Shown: positions 34,373 through 44,477 of the stretch, piece after piece
How positions within the stretch are numbered: position 1 is the stretch's first letter
How the letters are laid out: every line of letters starts with the position of its first letter
NCBI GenBank assembly: GCA_036873135.1
Contig: JAPTYO010000013.1
Coordinates: forward strand, 21,573,901 to 21,637,900
Direction of reading: 5' to 3'
DNA from: Clarkia xantiana subsp. parviflora
Lineage: Eukaryota > Streptophyta > Magnoliopsida > Myrtales > Onagraceae
Length of the DNA stretch: 64,000 nt
Notes under the pieces: generated by a model
What the model was told of the DNA's origin: nothing
Database searches by the model: none
The model's input: only the letters and a program-made list of their open reading frames with translations
Position numbers and translations under genes: made by a program

Positions 34373-34700
34373 GGCCATCAGTGAGGACTGCTCACGATGT
34401 AGTTGATAAGATCTTGATCCATTTGGTTTATCAATTCTTTCTTTGATGTCTTTCCAGGAAAGATAGGCATTCTCAATATACATGATGCTACTAGCAAGCT
34501 CTTTTGAAACGGAGCTTAAGATCCAATCAAACACCACAACATTACAACGATTCTACAATTTAGAGTATGTAGGACCAAACTTATATCGCATGCATGAACC
34601 AATGACAAACCCTAGCTTATTTCTCCCTAACAGATAAAAATGCATGGCGCAACTCCACATTGCATAGTTTTTTTTTAATCGCAATCAAGATAACAAAGAC
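34373..34700 (-). pseudogene. Copia D gag N-terminal part
   Basis: Minus strand: LLGRNKLGFVIGSC (with WSCAMHFYL before it), one stop, then VVFDWILSSVSKELASSIMY, IENAYLSWKDIKERIDKPNG and YQLHREQSSL, a typical copia gag (UBN2/Retrotran_gag type). The rest of gag up to NGVTFSS at 24925 is missing, removed together with the gypsy 2 right LTR. Confidence 0.8.
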
Positions 34701-35093
34701 AACAGAGTTACCATGGTTGTCACTGGATTAGAGTTGTAGCGGGTGAAACGAGTCAACTTTGGACATAGCATCATGTATCTCTTCGGTGGTTGCCAATATC
34801 GTCTGATCCGCCATCTGAACTAGACAAATGTTGGATAGAAGATTGATCTACGATCCGTAGAATCACAAATGACGAATATCAGGCGTATTGTGGAAGTCTT
34901 CCCGCAAGATCAATGAATATCCTCAAGGAGCTCGAAGAGCGAAACTAAGATCCGAAGAAACAATCGCGACGCCTCTAGAAAGAATACGAAGAGTCACGAA
35001 GAAGAAGATCACAGTGAAACGACAAAATCGAGGCAAGGATTTGCGATGAAAATGAAGAGAATCGCAAAAACTGAGCCTAAAGCTCCGATACCA
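34701..35093 (-). other. Copia D leader and PBS
   Basis: Untranslated leader. The minus-strand TGGTATCGGAGCT at 35093-35081 is a copia PBS complementary to initiator tRNA-Met (one mismatch to TGGTATCAGAGC). Confidence 0.75.
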
Positions 35094-35245
35094 TGACAAA
35101 ATATGTGAATCAAGAAAACCATAACTTCCCAGAAACCCTAATTCGAGAGAGAGCATACAGAAGAATGGTGGATCATCTGGACACGTTCCTTTATTCGGAT
35201 GTCCATCACCTAATAACACTAGGTTAGGTCTCATATTTACACGCA
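35094..35245 (-). repeat. Copia D 5' LTR, PBS-proximal part
   Basis: On the plus strand this starts tgacaaaatatgtg next to the PBS (LTR end ...TTTTGTCA on minus). It is interrupted by the outer copia at 35251; its continuation starts at 63201. Confidence 0.65.
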
Positions 35246-35250
35246 GGTCC

Positions 35251-35850
35251 TGTAAGCATTTGGACTATGGTCCGCCGTAATTAGGAACCCATTAATTAAG
35301 TCCATGTACCTAAGAAATTAGGTAATGTCATATTAGGGATTTTGGGCTAGGCCAAATGACATAGGAGGCCCAAATTGGGCCTCCCTAAGTAACATGGCCG
35401 GCCGAATTTTAAGCTAGGGGTAAAGTGGACTTTTCTCGACTTTACTCCTCTTATAAATAAGAAGTCTTAGGGGGGGGGGGGGGTTTCATAACACTAATGC
35501 TATTCCTCTCTTCCTAAGTGGTGAGATTAAAAAAAAACCTCCTCCCTATATTAGAGTGAGTTCTGCCGAAACACCTAAAAGAAGGAGGTGCCAAAATTGC
35601 GACGAGCAATTTACTCCAAGAGATCCATCCCACGAAGAATCGACTGAGGCTTTGTTGTGAGGTATAATCCGCGTAGGGATTCTCTAACAGGAACCTCTAC
35701 CGAAACCGTCTGACGGATCGAGAATTCCCATCAACGGTCCTGGGCTACAGGAAACAATATAGGTATGTGCACCTTATTCCGCTGCGTATTAGTTACCATG
35801 CACGTATCTAGGGTTTTTGTTTACGTAGTATTAATCCCTTAAATCCTACA
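35251..35850 (+). repeat. 5' LTR of outer copia
   Basis: TGTAAGCATTTGG ... AAATCCTACA. The U3 palindrome (35420-35445) has two mismatches. A TATAAATA box follows. A run of 14 G (35470-35483) stands where the 3' LTR has gagg. Confidence 0.92.
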
Positions 35851-35851
35851 G

Positions 35852-35864
35852 TGGTATCAGAGCC
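35852..35864 (+). other. PBS of outer copia
   Basis: TGGTATCAGAGCC, complementary to the 3' end of plant initiator tRNA-Met, one base after the LTR. Confidence 0.9.
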
Positions 35865-37389
35865 TGTGTTAGGAAGTTCGTTTTTTTTTTTATAAAATTG
35901 GTGTTCTTGGTTTTCTTTGATGTTGGCTGAAACTTTTAAGAAGTTTAAAGTTTTAAAATTTCGTTTTTTTGGTAAAATTCGGACTGGCCATGATTTTTCA
36001 TGATTTTCTTAGTAAAGTTTGACGTTCATGATCTTCAAGGAAAATAAAGCTTTTATCAAATTTAAACTTTGGATTCTTGATCATGATAAGATTTGATCTT
36101 GAAATTTGACCACTTGCCCTATTTTTGGTGTTTTGGCCGAACCCTTCCTTTGGTGTTCAAGGTGAAAATTTTAATTTCTTAGTCCACAAGTAACCTAAAG
36201 TGACCGAAAATATTGAGGAAAATATTTTGTATATTTCGGCCGAAATTTATTAATTTAGGGGATTAGGCCAAAATTAGGGCTAGGTTCACAAGATAATTGT
36301 GGATAGTAACTATCAATATATCTAGCGTAATTTTAGGGATTTAGATATTATTGATAAAATAGTTGCCTAAAAAATTGAGAAAATATATATTATTGATGAA
36401 ATTTATATCCCTAAATATTGAATATTGACAATAATATATTTTCTGAATGATATATATATAGTGTTGCCTAATATATATATATGTATATATATTGTTGATT
36501 GATTATATATCACTAAATATAGAATCTTGACAATATATATATATATATTAATTTGTTACTTTTAAAACCCTACTTGGCCCACAAGTCCCAATTTCGGACA
36601 AACCCATTGGGTAACGGGTCGGTCCAATTTAGCACAACCGGGTTGGGTCAACCAACCCGGGTTACCAAGGGAACCTGAACCGGGTCAACCGAACAAAACC
36701 GGGTCGGGTTCCACGGGTCTAAACCTGAGCGAGTCAAAAGCCGAGTTTTCTCAATCGGTCTGACCCACTCGGGTCGGGTCGGACCAGGGCAACTAATATG
36801 GGTCGAATCGACCCGGTTTTGAGTGACAAACTGAAACCGAAATCCTATTTTAAACTGAACCGGTCCGACTGAACCCTTTTACCGAACCGAACCGGACCGG
36901 TCCGAATCGAACCGGAATTAATTAATCTGAACTGAATTAATTAAATAAAATAGGATGGTCAAAATTTTAAATCCAAATGTTTTCGAACTTTAAATTACCT
37001 ACACAATGCTCGAAGGTTTAATATTTCATCAACTTATTTAAACTTTATGCCTAGTTTCGATTATGGGGATGGATCTCGGAAATGCTTGATTTTGGGACTG
37101 AATCATTTAGTTGGCTGAATTGCAGTTGCTATTTAATTGATATTATTGCATGATTATAACTGTTGACTTGACTACGTCAAGCTAGCTGGATTAAGCATAT
37201 TATGGGCAGAGCCTTGGTTTTCAATTATGAGTTGTGCACTAGGATAGACATGCTGTTATGGTTGAAATTTTCCTAGGATACAGGTCTAGAAGTACACATG
37301 ATTTATTTACAGAATGAATTGCAAGTCAGCCCCAAATGTTTTTAAAAGCGGAAATCTGTCGCCAAATATGCATGTTTGAATGGTATGAT
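35865..37389 (+). mobile_element. Outer copia leader
   Basis: Non-coding leader with an AT-rich TA-repeat stretch (36440-36560) followed by a block of accgggtc/accggaccg motifs (36590-36930). The same order occurs in the inner (38580-39180) and C (19800-20200) leaders. Confidence 0.7.
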
Positions 37390-37394
37390 CACGC

Positions 37395-37996
37395 TGTAAG
37401 CATATGGTGATGGGCGCCGTAATTGGTAGCCCATAATATGTATAGATTACCTAATGAACTTGGGTAAATGTCACATTAGGGTAATTGGGCTAGACCCAAA
37501 TCCCAATTGACATGGGAGGCCCAAAATTGGGCCTCCCCAAATACATAGGCCGGCCGAAACTTATAGTGATGGTAAAGTGGACTTTTGTCCACTTTACTCC
37601 TCCTATAAATAAGAGGTGTTAGGGAATATTTAGGGTTAATCATAATTCCCTCACAAGAGTGTTTATGAGAGAAAAGCCCTCGTCCCACACATCTAGGTTC
37701 GGTCGCACCATTCATTACACCAAGGGTGTGCCAAATTGCTTTCGAGCAAACTCTCTGAAGATCTGTCCCCAAGCCAAGAATTGATCTGAGGCTTTGCTGT
37801 GGAGCTAACACCGCATAGGGCTTCTTTCACAAGAACCTCTACGGGTTCCGTCCGGTGGATCAAGAACTCCCACGTGCAAAGGATCTTGGACTATGGTAAC
37901 TGTTGAGGTATGTGTAACTCTTCCGCTGCGTAATTTCGATTATATGCACGTACCATGTTTTGTGTTTTCGTAGTGATTACTCCTCGTAATCTAACA
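37395..37996 (+). repeat. 5' LTR of inner copia
   Basis: 602 bp, TGTAAGCATATGG ... CGTAATCTAACA. Perfect 11-bp U3 palindrome at 37572-37597, just upstream of ctcctcctataaata. Confidence 0.95.
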
Positions 37997-37997
37997 G

Positions 37998-38010
37998 TGG
38001 TATCAGAGCC
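37998..38010 (+). other. PBS of inner copia
   Basis: TGGTATCAGAGCC, complementary to initiator tRNA-Met, one base after the LTR. Confidence 0.92.
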
Positions 38011-40136
38011 TGTGTTAGGAGTTCATGATTTTGATAAATTGTAGTTCTTGAAAATTTAAAACTATGGACCGAATTTTTTTAAAGAAGATTTTAAAAAGTT
38101 TCGAATTTTAGGGTTTATGTGATAGGTCCGAAATTTTCATGTTCTTGATTAAATTGATGTTCATGATCTTCAAGGAAAATGTGATATTGATCAAAATCAA
38201 ACATTGGATTGAAGATCTTATTAAAATTTGATCATAAAATTTGACCACTTGTTCCCAATTAATATTTGTGCCGAAAATTTTAATTATTTTTTAAGGTAAA
38301 GTTTTTAATTTCTTGGTCACCAAGTTAGATATTTCGGCACATACATGTAAAAATTGTTTAAAATTATATTGTTTACCATATTTTAATTTTTTAATTAAGG
38401 TAACAATATATCTATAATTGAGAACATAAGGATAGATTCACATTAAAATATATAGAAATATATAACTATCAATATATCTAAATATTTAAATAGGGTTAAA
38501 GATATTATTGATAGATTTCGTTACCTAAAAGATTGAGAAAATATATTGTCAGTTATTTGTTTCCCTATTAAAGATATTGACAATAAATAAAATATATATA
38601 TTATACATTATACCGAAATTTACATATATATATATTGTTGATTGATTTAATCTTAAAGATAGGATCTTAGCAATAAATATATATATGTTTGTTAATGGCC
38701 GAAATATATATATATATATATATATATATTTTTAATATTGGAAATTATTTTATATAGTTAATGTTACTTGGTGGCTAAGTTTAATATTTTTAATGGATTT
38801 AAAACCCTACTTGGGCCACAAGTAAACATTTCGGCCCAACCTTTGAAATTTTTATTATTGGGCCGGTCCAATATGTTAAACCGGGACGAAATAAAATCGA
38901 ACCGGATTTTCTCAATCGGTTCGACCTATTCAAGTCGGGTCGGACCGGGGTAATTAAGTGGATCTAACCGAACAGGTTTTGAGTCTTGAACCGAACCCTA
39001 TTTTCTAGGACCGGTTCGGACTGAACCATATTTTAAATTTAAAACCGGACCGAACCGGACCGGATTTTTTTTGTAGGACCAGACCGAACTGGATTTTTCG
39101 GACTGGACCGAACCGGATTTTCTGAACCGGACCAAAACGGACTGAAATTGACTGAACCGAACAATGTTTTCTAAACCGAATTCAAGTCAATTAAAATAGG
39201 GAGGTCAAGTTTTAAAATCCAAATGTTTTTGAACCTCGAAATGGACTACACAGTGCTCATAGGGTTGCTAACCTTTATGCTTTGTTTCGATTATGGGGAT
39301 GGATCTCGGAGATACATGTTTTTGGGACTGGTTAAATTAGTGGGCTGAATTGCAATTGTTTATTATTCAATATATATTTATGCATTATTAGAACTGTTGT
39401 CTTGACCGAGTCAAGCTAGCTGGATATTACATGTTGTGGGCGGAGCCCTGGTTAAATATATGGTATGCGCACAGACATGCTGTGATGGTTGAAAATGCCT
39501 AGGATTCATGTCTAGAAGATTGCGTGATTGAATATAAGCATGAATTGCAAATCAGCCCCCTAATGTTTAAAATTATTTTAAAACTGAAAACCAGTCGCCA
39601 AATATGTATGATTGATGTGGATGTTACATGTTTGACACGTATGCTAGAATGTTAAGGATGTAGTTGCGTTTGATAATTTACTTAAAAGTAGAATTATAAA
39701 TGCAAGCATGAGTTCCTCGGAACATTAGACGCATGACGTGTAAGCATGTATGTGGTATGAATGATGAATGTTACTAGCATATGATAATTTGCATGGATTG
39801 TAGAATTGTGTATGCATGAGTGAATTCATCGGAATGATTTTTTCCAAAAAAAAAGGGCCTTGGGAAAGCCAAGATCGGGTATGCTTATTTTAAAATTATC
39901 GTTCCGGTAATTTGAGATTTAAACCGTTCTTAACAGACTGATATATTGGATAGAAGACAACAATAGTGTGAACTCTTTCATAGTCATCTTCCATTGGTTT
40001 ACTGGTGGTCGGTTGGTTTAGATGACTGAGGAATCACTATCTGTCGGACTCTATCTTAATAGATATTTGATGTATGCAATTCTTTCTCAAAATGTTATTG
40101 TCTCCCTGATTTTGCTTGATCATCGATGTGTTAGTC
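38011..40136 (+). mobile_element. Inner copia leader (2.1 kb, non-coding)
   Basis: A long leader with TA microsatellite (38706-38732) and a dense block of gaccggaccgaacc motifs (38870-39180). No frame is supported. gag begins at 40137. Confidence 0.7.
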
Positions 40137-41005
40137 ATGGATGCTATCAGCAATGTGATCTCCCAAATGAATAAGGGAGTAAGATTGAACATTAATAATT
40201 ATAAGATCTGGAATAAGCGCGCAAGGATGGTGATCACTGAAATGAGAGGCTTGGAGCACTTGACCACGAAGAAAGTCAGGCCAAAGGGAGACCTCACGGC
40301 TGAATTGGAGAAAATCCATGATGACTGGGATGCAAAGGATCAAGAGATTCATTCCGCCTTGTTTTCACTGCTAGAGGATGACATACTCTATGGGTATGAT
40401 CACTATGAGTCTGCCATGGACCTGTGGGATGGTCTTAAGGCAGGGTTTGGTGTTTACACCATAGCCCAGAAGCGATCGTTAAACATCGCTTTAGACTCAT
40501 ATAAAATGAATCCAAAGCACACAATGAAGGAGCATCTTAGACATATGTCTAACATGCTTGCTGAACTCAAGGAGGCAGGAGAGATCCTGACCGACGAACA
40601 AAAGGTCCAATGGGTGATTTGTTCTTTGCTTGACTCTTGGAATAGCATGAAAATGCACCTTACCCATGCCACTCGATAACCTCGAGAAAGTGCAAGTTCA
40701 CCTCGAGCTGGAGGAGGATCGTCTCAAGGCTGAAAAGCCGAGAGCGAAAATGCATCTAGCATCCTCGAATCCAGCTGAGCAAAAGGGTAAGCGCAAGAGG
40801 AAGGGAAAGAACCTTTAGGTCAAGGCTGATAAGCCACTAGCTCCAAAATCTCAAAATAAGTTCAAACGAAAGTAATTCGGAGGCAAGAAAGGTAAAGCAA
40901 AACAAACACGCAAAGTGGAAACTCGAATGTGTTTTAGGTGTGGCGTGAAAGGACACCTTGATGTTGCCTGCACAAATCCTCCTAAGGTACGTGCTGAAGA
41001 ATAAT
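40137..41005 (+). pseudogene. Inner copia gag with CCHC zinc knuckle
   Basis: ATG at 40137 (MDAISNVISQMNKGVRLNIN NYKIWNKRARM). The body, with MDLWDGLKAGFGVYTIAQKR, KMNPKHTMKEHLRHMSNMLA and VQWVICSLLDSWNSM, is a UBN2-type copia gag. A TAA at 40677-40679 follows a frameshift; the next frame resumes as DNLEKVQVHLELEEDRLKAE and, after two stops, reaches CFRCGVKGHLDVAC (C-x2-C-x4-H-x4-C) at about 40929-40970. The reading then ends at AEE followed by TAA, without leading into a protease. Confidence 0.88.
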
Positions 41006-42380
41006 GATAAACTCATAAGTTCTTAAAGGACTCCTCGAGAGTAATTCAATTTACCTTTTTGAATTACAGAACCGAGAAGGAGAACAAGCACAAACCTGAG
41101 GAACTTGCCCCCGAGTCATAAAGATTGAAAGACTTTATCTTTATTTGCTTTGCGAAATTGAACCTCTTCATAATTTTCAATTTAAACATACTTTATAATA
41201 ATAATGTTCCTTGAAACATAGGAAACGTTATATTTAGAGCACTCGACAACTGCTCGAATAATGTATTGATTATCATTCCTCGAGCTATTCGATCCTTATA
41301 ATTATCTGTTTAACGCATTGCTTACATGTTAATTATAAATCTTATTTTATTATTATCACTCCATTGAATGAAATAAAATGTAATGATAATCATGTTTGAA
41401 ACAGTTAAAATCGATTAAATTGAATTAAATTCAGAAATTAAACGATTTAACCAAGGGTTTAACCCCGGAGTAGACTGCGCAACGCGCAAGTGGAACTCGA
41501 TAGACGGAACACGTCGTTTCATTACATAAGTTTAATATTGAAGTGTTTATATGATGACGTGCTGAATTTTCGTTTGCACTCCTTCGGAAATATGACTTAC
41601 TGATAACATTTACATCAATATGAAGTAAGCTACGTAAGCTACAACGACCTTGTAAAAGTATCAACTGACACATAAGGTGAATACCTAAGATGCTCAGTTA
41701 AGAGATGGGATAAAATCTCTGAGATAAGTCAGCAAACGAAGAAGTATAAATTCGGTTAAACGATTTTCCTTCCAAACGCCTTGAACGATAAATCAGGCTA
41801 GGCATTCAAGTTAAATAACACACTTCAAGAAGCACAATTTATATATTTTCATAATGTTGGAGTCGTTCTATAAGACATTCCATATGGAATGATGACAGAT
41901 GATTCACATAAATGTAAAACTGTGTTCCATTAAGATCGGTAAGGTAGGTAATCATCATAGCTGGAAGGTGACAATGTGTTAAATCATATCACCATGCGAC
42001 ATTAATTTGCGCAATAAACACGTATTTAGGACAAGGGTGAGCCAATTACTCCTAGAAAATACCTGTTTCCAGCTTGGATTAAATGGTACTGTGGTCGAAC
42101 ATGAGACATATCATCACTAGGAGGGCAAATTTTCCAAAGGCATTAACAGTTTCAATCAACATAGTCATGATCAAAACATAGCAGAATAAAGATGACAATC
42201 AGGTCTCACTTAATTCGAGTGGGAGAGATTTGAACCAGCAACTCAAGTGAATGACATGGTAAATGAGAATGGGGACATTTTTATAGTAAATCCAGTGGGA
42301 GGAATAAACCCTATCACAAGTAATCACTGTTGTTGTTGGGAAGAATCAAATCGAACCTGATGGTCAAAATTGTTGGACCA
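41006..42380 (+). mobile_element. Inner copia block between gag and RT (no PR/INT seen)
   Basis: The stretch where protease and integrase should be. No DSGA, HHCC or D-D-E pattern is recognised in any frame. Parts are shared with B and the outer copy, e.g. tagacggaacacgtc (41503; B 2323), gtatcaactgac (41657; B 2463) and gtggtcgaacatgagac (42073; B 2892, outer 59354). Confidence 0.65.
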
Positions 42381-43725
42381 GGAGTGACACAACTACCTAT
42401 ATTACCCATTGTTCCCAGTGGGAGTGATCCAACCATACTTGGTTCCATATCCTAGTGATCAAGGAATGCATCTCGAAGGTAAAAACCCGAGACCAAGAGG
42501 TTGTAATAGGAAAGTTATAGGTCAAGATTCTAGCACTGCTGTTGTTCCCAACAGAGACGATGCTCCGATAAGAAGCATTGTTCCGAGTGGGAGGATTATT
42601 CCCAATAGAAATTATGCTACGATAAGAAGCGTTATTCCGAGTGGGATAAAATACCATACTAATAAGTGGGACTCATAATGCCTAGACGAGAGTCAAAGGC
42701 AAGTATCCCGTTGAGCAAGGTGAAAACCCCGCTCAAACGGTTGGCAAGCACTGGAAAGACCTTAAGTCGAGAAATGGAAAGAAATAATAAATGAGAGAGA
42801 TTGCCTAAGTAAAATCCATTATAGTCTATAGTTGATTTACCTGTTAACCACAGGGGCATAAGGATAAGGTGAGCCCTGAAAGAAGGCTCACCACTGATGG
42901 AACAAGTCGGAGAACCCGACTAATTGCGAAAGGTATTACCCTATGCTTCACGGAGACGAATTTGATAAGAGAAACTCAATGAATGTGCGTAAAATCACGG
43001 TTAGGGCCATTCATGGTCCTGGTCGCAAGTCTCCATCACGAGCTGCACCGAAGGAATGTTAAGACCGCATTCACCACGGAAACCTAGAGGAAGAGATCTA
43101 CATGGACCAAACAGAGGGTTTAATTACTCCTGGTAACGAACGTAAAGTTTGTAAACTCCAAAAGGTCCTTCTACGGTCTTATACAGTCGTCACGGCAATG
43201 ATACCGCAGATTCAACGAGGAAATCGTAGGAAATTGATTAGTGAGTTTTCACAAGAATCCGTGCATGTATTATAAGACCTCTGAGTCTAAGTATGTCATC
43301 TTAACCTAGTACGTGGAAGACATACTCATTGCCACAAACGACATGAGTTTCATGAATAAGTCAAAATCCTGGTTGGCAACTGTATTTGAGACGAAAGACA
43401 TGGGAGAGGTCATGTACAACTTAGCCATTAAAATTGCCAGAGATCGGGCTACCCGGGATTTATGTCTATCTCAAGAAGCCTATATATACGAGCAGTTGAA
43501 AAATGGTTCAGATTACAGGATGCCAAACCCGTGGATGCGCCGGTGGTATTTGGGTACGCACTGTTGAATCGTGTAAGCCTCAATAACCCGGAAGAGCGTG
43601 AACATATGAAGGGTGTAGAGATTTTAAGCATGTTTGGTATTTCGATATACACCGTGCAATACACCCATCCGAATATCTGTCACGCCGTGGGCCTAGTAGC
43701 ACGTTTCCAATCATATCCTAGCTAT
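42381..43725 (+). pseudogene. Inner copia linker and RT, broken
   Basis: Linker frame 42409-42678 has VPN/VPSG repeats and a decayed RPRGCNRK. RT fragments follow in several frames; 43313-43567 reads DMSFMNKSKSWLATVFETKD and LCLSQEAYIYEQLKNG, after a YVED in place of YVDD (43309-43320). RT is cut at 43725 by the gypsy, inside the sequence equivalent to SYQYLKAVK. Confidence 0.85.
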
Positions 43726-44441
43726 TGATGGGTTCGACTACAGCCGTCAGGCCCTTTAATGGCGAGGAAACGGCAAACAGGCCCACCAGGCCCCAAATGA
43801 AGGTCAAGATGATCCAGGAGAAGGGTCTCTGCGAAGAGAGTCCCGATGATGAAAGGTCCCGACAGAGTCGGTCCCGACAGATGAGCTGGAAGCTCCCGAT
43901 GAGAAGCCTTTAAGTAGGCCCCGATGACGAATCCCTGAGAACGATTGGCCCTGTCACGATGACGAGGGGCCCCGAGCGGTGACATAATGAGATAACTCTG
44001 GAGTCCCCGACAGGAGTCGGGACTCGTTATCAGAGGATAAGGCCAAGATACGCGGGGCGTGGCCGAGATACGCGGAACGTGGTTAAGATACACGGAGCGT
44101 GGCCGAGATACGCGGGGCGTGGCCGAGATAAGCGAGATCATGGCCTAGATAGGCGGGATCACATCCGAGATACGCGGGATACGGGCTAACCACCCCCAAT
44201 GGTTCACCAGGGACCTGAGGCATCTCTTCGTCTATAAAAGGGCAAGAGGTCACCTCAGATCACTTAGGTTGAATTACATACTCTGAGATTATTGCTTGCC
44301 AGTTCGTATTGGGCACTCATTTAAGCATCGGAGAGGGATTCTGGGTCACCGCCCGGTCTATCCCCTCTTGCAGGATTACGTGGAGCGAAGGAGCTAGGAT
44401 CGCCGTCAAAGTCCGTACCGGAGTTCCACCGTGATCCAACA
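43726..44441 (+). repeat. 5' LTR of gypsy 1
   Basis: 716 bp, TGATGGGTTCGAC ... GTGATCCAACA. It contains five imperfect copies of gatacgcgg..gtggcc (44048-44180) and a TATA box in gtctataaaagggc (44231). About eight substitutions separate it from the 3' LTR. Confidence 0.95.
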
Positions 44442-44460
44442 TTGGCGCCGTCTGTGGGAA
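44442..44460 (+). other. Gypsy 1 primer binding site
   Basis: TTGGCGCCGTCTGTGGGAA immediately after the LTR; the same kind of site follows the gypsy 2 LTR. I do not assign the tRNA. Confidence 0.8.
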
Positions 44461-44477
44461 ACAAACAAAAAGCTGAT

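Noticed and set aside
33653..34406. Plus-strand frames rich in Leu/Val opposite gypsy 2 gag
   Set aside because: They mirror the GYAGPQN repeats and Gln-rich gag coding on the minus strand.
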